DNA from: Bryum argenteum
Taxonomy: Eukaryota > Streptophyta > Bryopsida > Bryales > Bryaceae
NCBI GenBank assembly: GCA_037043015.1
Contig: CM073328.1
Span: forward strand, 12,435,495-12,499,494
Direction: 5' to 3'
DNA: 64,000 nucleotides
Part shown: piece after piece, positions 61,036-64,000 of the stretch
How the letters are laid out: the number at the start of each line of letters is the position of its first letter
How positions within the stretch are numbered: the first letter of the stretch is position 1
Notes under the pieces: model-generated
Databases searched by the model: none
Seen by the model: the letters and a program-made list of their open reading frames with translations, nothing else
What the model was told of the DNA's origin: nothing
Made by a program: the position numbers and the translations under genes

Positions 61036-62945
61036 ATGGAAAATCCCAAGATACACAAAACATATTGGTCCCCCTCTCAAACACATACAACCTATACCCA
61101 AACACAATCAAAACCTGAAAATCCTAAAATGCCCAATCCTAAAACAAACACCATATCACATCTTGCCAGACCAAAATCCAAAACTCCCAAAGGCAAATTC
61201 ATCCCAAACTATTTATTCCTCCTACTCTGCGGAGACGTCGAACCAAACCCATGCCCCATGCCAAATATTCTACACACCCACCCCGCCAAACACAGACGAC
61301 ACAACAACACATACTTCATTCCGAGGACAATCATATTATATCCAGAATACAAACCCCTCGCAAAAATATTCTCCTCCACAATCCAAACCACACACCCCGA
61401 CCACCCAACAAGTATAAACAAATACCCATGTCTAACACGTTACATACATAACCACCCCCAATACCCACCGCCAAATTTTCTATACGCACTAATTACCACC
61501 ATTGGTCCTCTATTAACAATGTGTGAACAACATATATTATCAAACCCAACTCTTGAATGGACTACATCATTACTTAACAAACTTTCCCGTTTACCAAATA
61601 TCCCCTCCCGTCACTTAAATAATCCTCACCCCTACACTAAATTTTTAGAAACACACCAACACAATATTACACCCTCTCGCACGATACACAATGAATTATA
61701 TAATTATATCACAAACATAAACAACAATGCAAACCTACAAACATTAATGGTTGAATTTCCATACATACCAAAAGAACTACTAATCGAAGCCTTAAAATGT
61801 AAAACACACATTCCTGAGTACTCACACCCACCACGACTTCCGCCCACTCCCCCTCTTCAAACCCAATCCCAAATTACTACATACCAAAGCACACTTATGA
61901 CTACCTGGAATGCAGCTTCACTCAATACTGCACTTCCCAACATCCACCAGCTCCCGGATAACCTTCCCGCCATCATTACCATACAAGAAACAAAACTCAC
62001 TGCAAATAAATCCACAAAACACATACAACGTATGCTTCCACAATATAAACTCATCTTCAACAACACACACGCCCTCACTAGATGTATACAACAAAGATTA
62101 AGATACACACCCACTAGAGGCGGCCTTCTCACCCTAATACACTACAAATATGCTTCCCCATGCAATGTCACCAAGATCCCAACACCAGCAAACATCTCAC
62201 CATATTTACAAATCATACATATTGTGAACAAACCACTCATACCATGGATTCTTATCCATCTCTACATGCCGTCCCATCCCGAAGATATAAGACTAATCCC
62301 CTCCATTCAGCAAACAATCACTACCCAAATACAAACACATCCAAATCACACCCATATTCTTTGTGGCGATTTTAACAGAGACATCGCACTCATAGGGAGA
62401 CAAAACGAACATACCACAACACCACCACAAGACGAAGACATTCAATGGCGCACCTTCACCGATAGTCTCAATCTAAAGTACATTCTTACAAACAGCCCAT
62501 TCTCCAAACAAGGCGGATACAACTATACAGAATCGAGTCTTATTGACGGTTACTACATAAACTCCACCAATCACCATCTTTTCACCTCCACTACCAACCA
62601 CACACAAAACCTTAACTCAGACCACTCGCCAGTAAATCTTCACATACCTCAACAAACACTAATAGCCCGCCCTCCACCAATATCAATTAAAACAACCCCT
62701 CGTATTCTAAACCCCATCCCCCAAGCCAACTTAGACTCATTTAATACTGCATTCTCTGAACAAAACGCATTGTCTATTAACAACCTTACCACTATTTTAA
62801 AACAAGAACAACTCACTAGCACTGAATGGACCACTGCATGTACACAATTAGACCTCCTCATAAACTGCACCACAGAAACATTGCTAAAAACTTGTACCGC
62901 CCCCCCTATCCTCACTCTCACACCACAAACTAACCATCAGGGTGG
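61036..62945 (+). CDS. LINE ORF2, N-terminal part: 2A-like motif and AP endonuclease
   Basis: The frame from the ATG at 61036 encodes a basic, Pro/Thr/Asn-rich N-terminus, then a 2A-like motif YLFLLLCGDVEPNPCP (residues 59-74), then an apurinic-type endonuclease from about residue 295. Endonuclease motifs in order are TWNAASL, IQETKL, RGGLLTLIH, WILIHLYMPS, ILCGDFNRD, SLIDGYYIN and LNSDHSPVNLHI, covering the catalytic N, E, D-N and SDH residues. The enzyme nicks target DNA to prime reverse transcription. Active 2A peptides end NPG-P; here the glycine is cysteine (TGC at 61252-61254), so ribosome skipping should fail. The frame stays open to 63099, but homology moves to another register near 62900-62945, so a frameshift lies there. 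The top strand is strongly A/C-rich. Confidence 0.85.
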
Positions 62946-64000
62946 ATTTCTGGAAGAGACACCTCTCTACATACCACTTAATTCGCAAAACAATCTACAT
63001 AGCCAACAACAACGACACTTGGAGAACACACCCAATAATACAAGAAACACAACAACACACACATGCAAGCATACCACCCCCCCCCCCGGACACAGATGAC
63101 ACAAAAAACGATTGGCTAAACACACTAGCAGATTTAGCCAAAACCGCAAACAAAAAAGCAAGGGCCATAACCACGAAATACACCCGCCAATCCATCAAGA
63201 AGGCCATAACAAAATATAGACAACTTTATAACACTAGCTCCAAGAAAATAAACAACCGTGTCTTCAAAAACCTAGAAACCCCACCACTAGACTGCATCAC
63301 TACTCACAACAATGAAATCCTGACTAGCCCAGAAGACATAGCCCAAGAAATCTTCTTGCAGCAGTCCATCACCAACCGCCCAACCATCCCAACATGCTAT
63401 TATCAACCAGAACATCCCCAAAACTGCACATGTGCAGTCCGCCAATACCCGTCGCATGATTTAGATGGATTTATTCTTGAAAAGAGAGGTACCCCAGAAA
63501 CTCCGCTACACACATACTACAATCGGGAAACTTTTGACATCTGCTTAAAAAATCTCTCGCAAAACAAAGCTCCTGGCCTAGATAAAATCCCTAACTCCAT
63601 TCTTAAAAATATGCCTGACTCATTCCACACCCTTCTACACCTCTTCTTCTTCCACTGCTATAAACAAAAACAAATACCTGCATCTTGGAAAAGCAGTCTT
63701 ACTATACTTCTTTAAAAGAAATGTGACCCCTCACTTCTCCCCAACCATAGACCCATTGCCCTCGCAAATACAATATACAAACTCTTTACTAGTACCCTTA
63801 CGTTTATTCTATCAGCATACGGCAAATGCCACCAAATTCTTCATGACAGCCAAGAAGGCTTTCGAGCTGAAAGAAGTACCTCTAGGCAAATCCAACTCCT
63901 TACGGCCACACTTGAAGATGCCAGAATCACAAACCAAGATATTTACATAATGTACATCGACTTCAAAAATGCATTTGGATCCTTAGACCATGCTAGACTA
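62942..64000 (+). pseudogene. LINE ORF2, reverse transcriptase part, broken and cut by window end
   Basis: A register shifted relative to the endonuclease continues the polyprotein (VDFWKRHLSTYHLIRK...). Reverse transcriptase begins about 63520 with LSQNKAPGLDKIPNSILK and SWKSSLTILL, is interrupted by a TAA at 63713-63715, and resumes in the same frame with LLPNHRPIALANTIYK, SQEGFRAERSTSRQIQ and IYIMYIDFKNAFGSLDHARL up to the window end. The last motif contains the first catalytic aspartate. With one frameshift and one stop, this copy cannot make a full ORF2. The rest lies beyond the window. Confidence 0.85.

Overview
The window looks like nuclear DNA of a land plant. Genes are split by spliceosomal introns, there is a plant-type telomere motif, and the intergenic DNA is AT-rich and full of transposons. 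The gene set (ankyrin/PGG membrane proteins, an AIM24-family protein, an APD-type RING ligase) fits a plant. An intact piggyBac-type transposase would be unusual in a flowering plant, so a bryophyte or other seed-free lineage is my guess, not a demonstration.

Layout. 0.2-5 kb: diverged tandem repeats, an interstitial telomere tract, dispersed palindromes and two small TTAA-flanked elements. 5.1-24.6 kb: a ~7-kb segment present twice, about 11.9 kb apart. Each copy holds an ankyrin-repeat/PGG-domain gene followed by the same row of TTAA-flanked elements. The second copy (19381-21981) has an intact two-exon gene; the first (7448-10054) is broken by a cluster of small indels in exon 2. 26.2-26.7 kb: a 260-bp TTAA element sits inside another 260-bp element. 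28.0-29.9 kb: a four-exon AIM24-family gene with a GC-AG intron. 31.5-34.5 kb: nested TTAA elements, a long TA microsatellite and a ~1.1-kb foldback. 37.5-40.5 kb (minus strand): a ten-exon transmembrane RING E3 ligase gene of the APD type. 44.5-53.0 kb: a probable piggyBac-like element with a long transposase frame. 53.2-53.5 kb: a small Mutator-like element with an 11-bp target duplication. 55.7-64.0 kb: a gag/ORF1-like gene, ~1.3 kb of hexanucleotide satellite, and a degenerate LINE (endonuclease plus reverse transcriptase) with a 2A-like motif, cut by the window end.

The main story is a community of TTAA-targeting elements. At least four size groups (about 260, 360, 810 and 970 bp) end in CCCC/CCCT-TAA, are flanked by TTAA, and often carry a short palindrome just inside one end. 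Three insertions into other repeats can be checked against an uninterrupted homologue inside the window. The transposase at 46.8-49.5 kb is the natural candidate for mobilising them; that link is inference.
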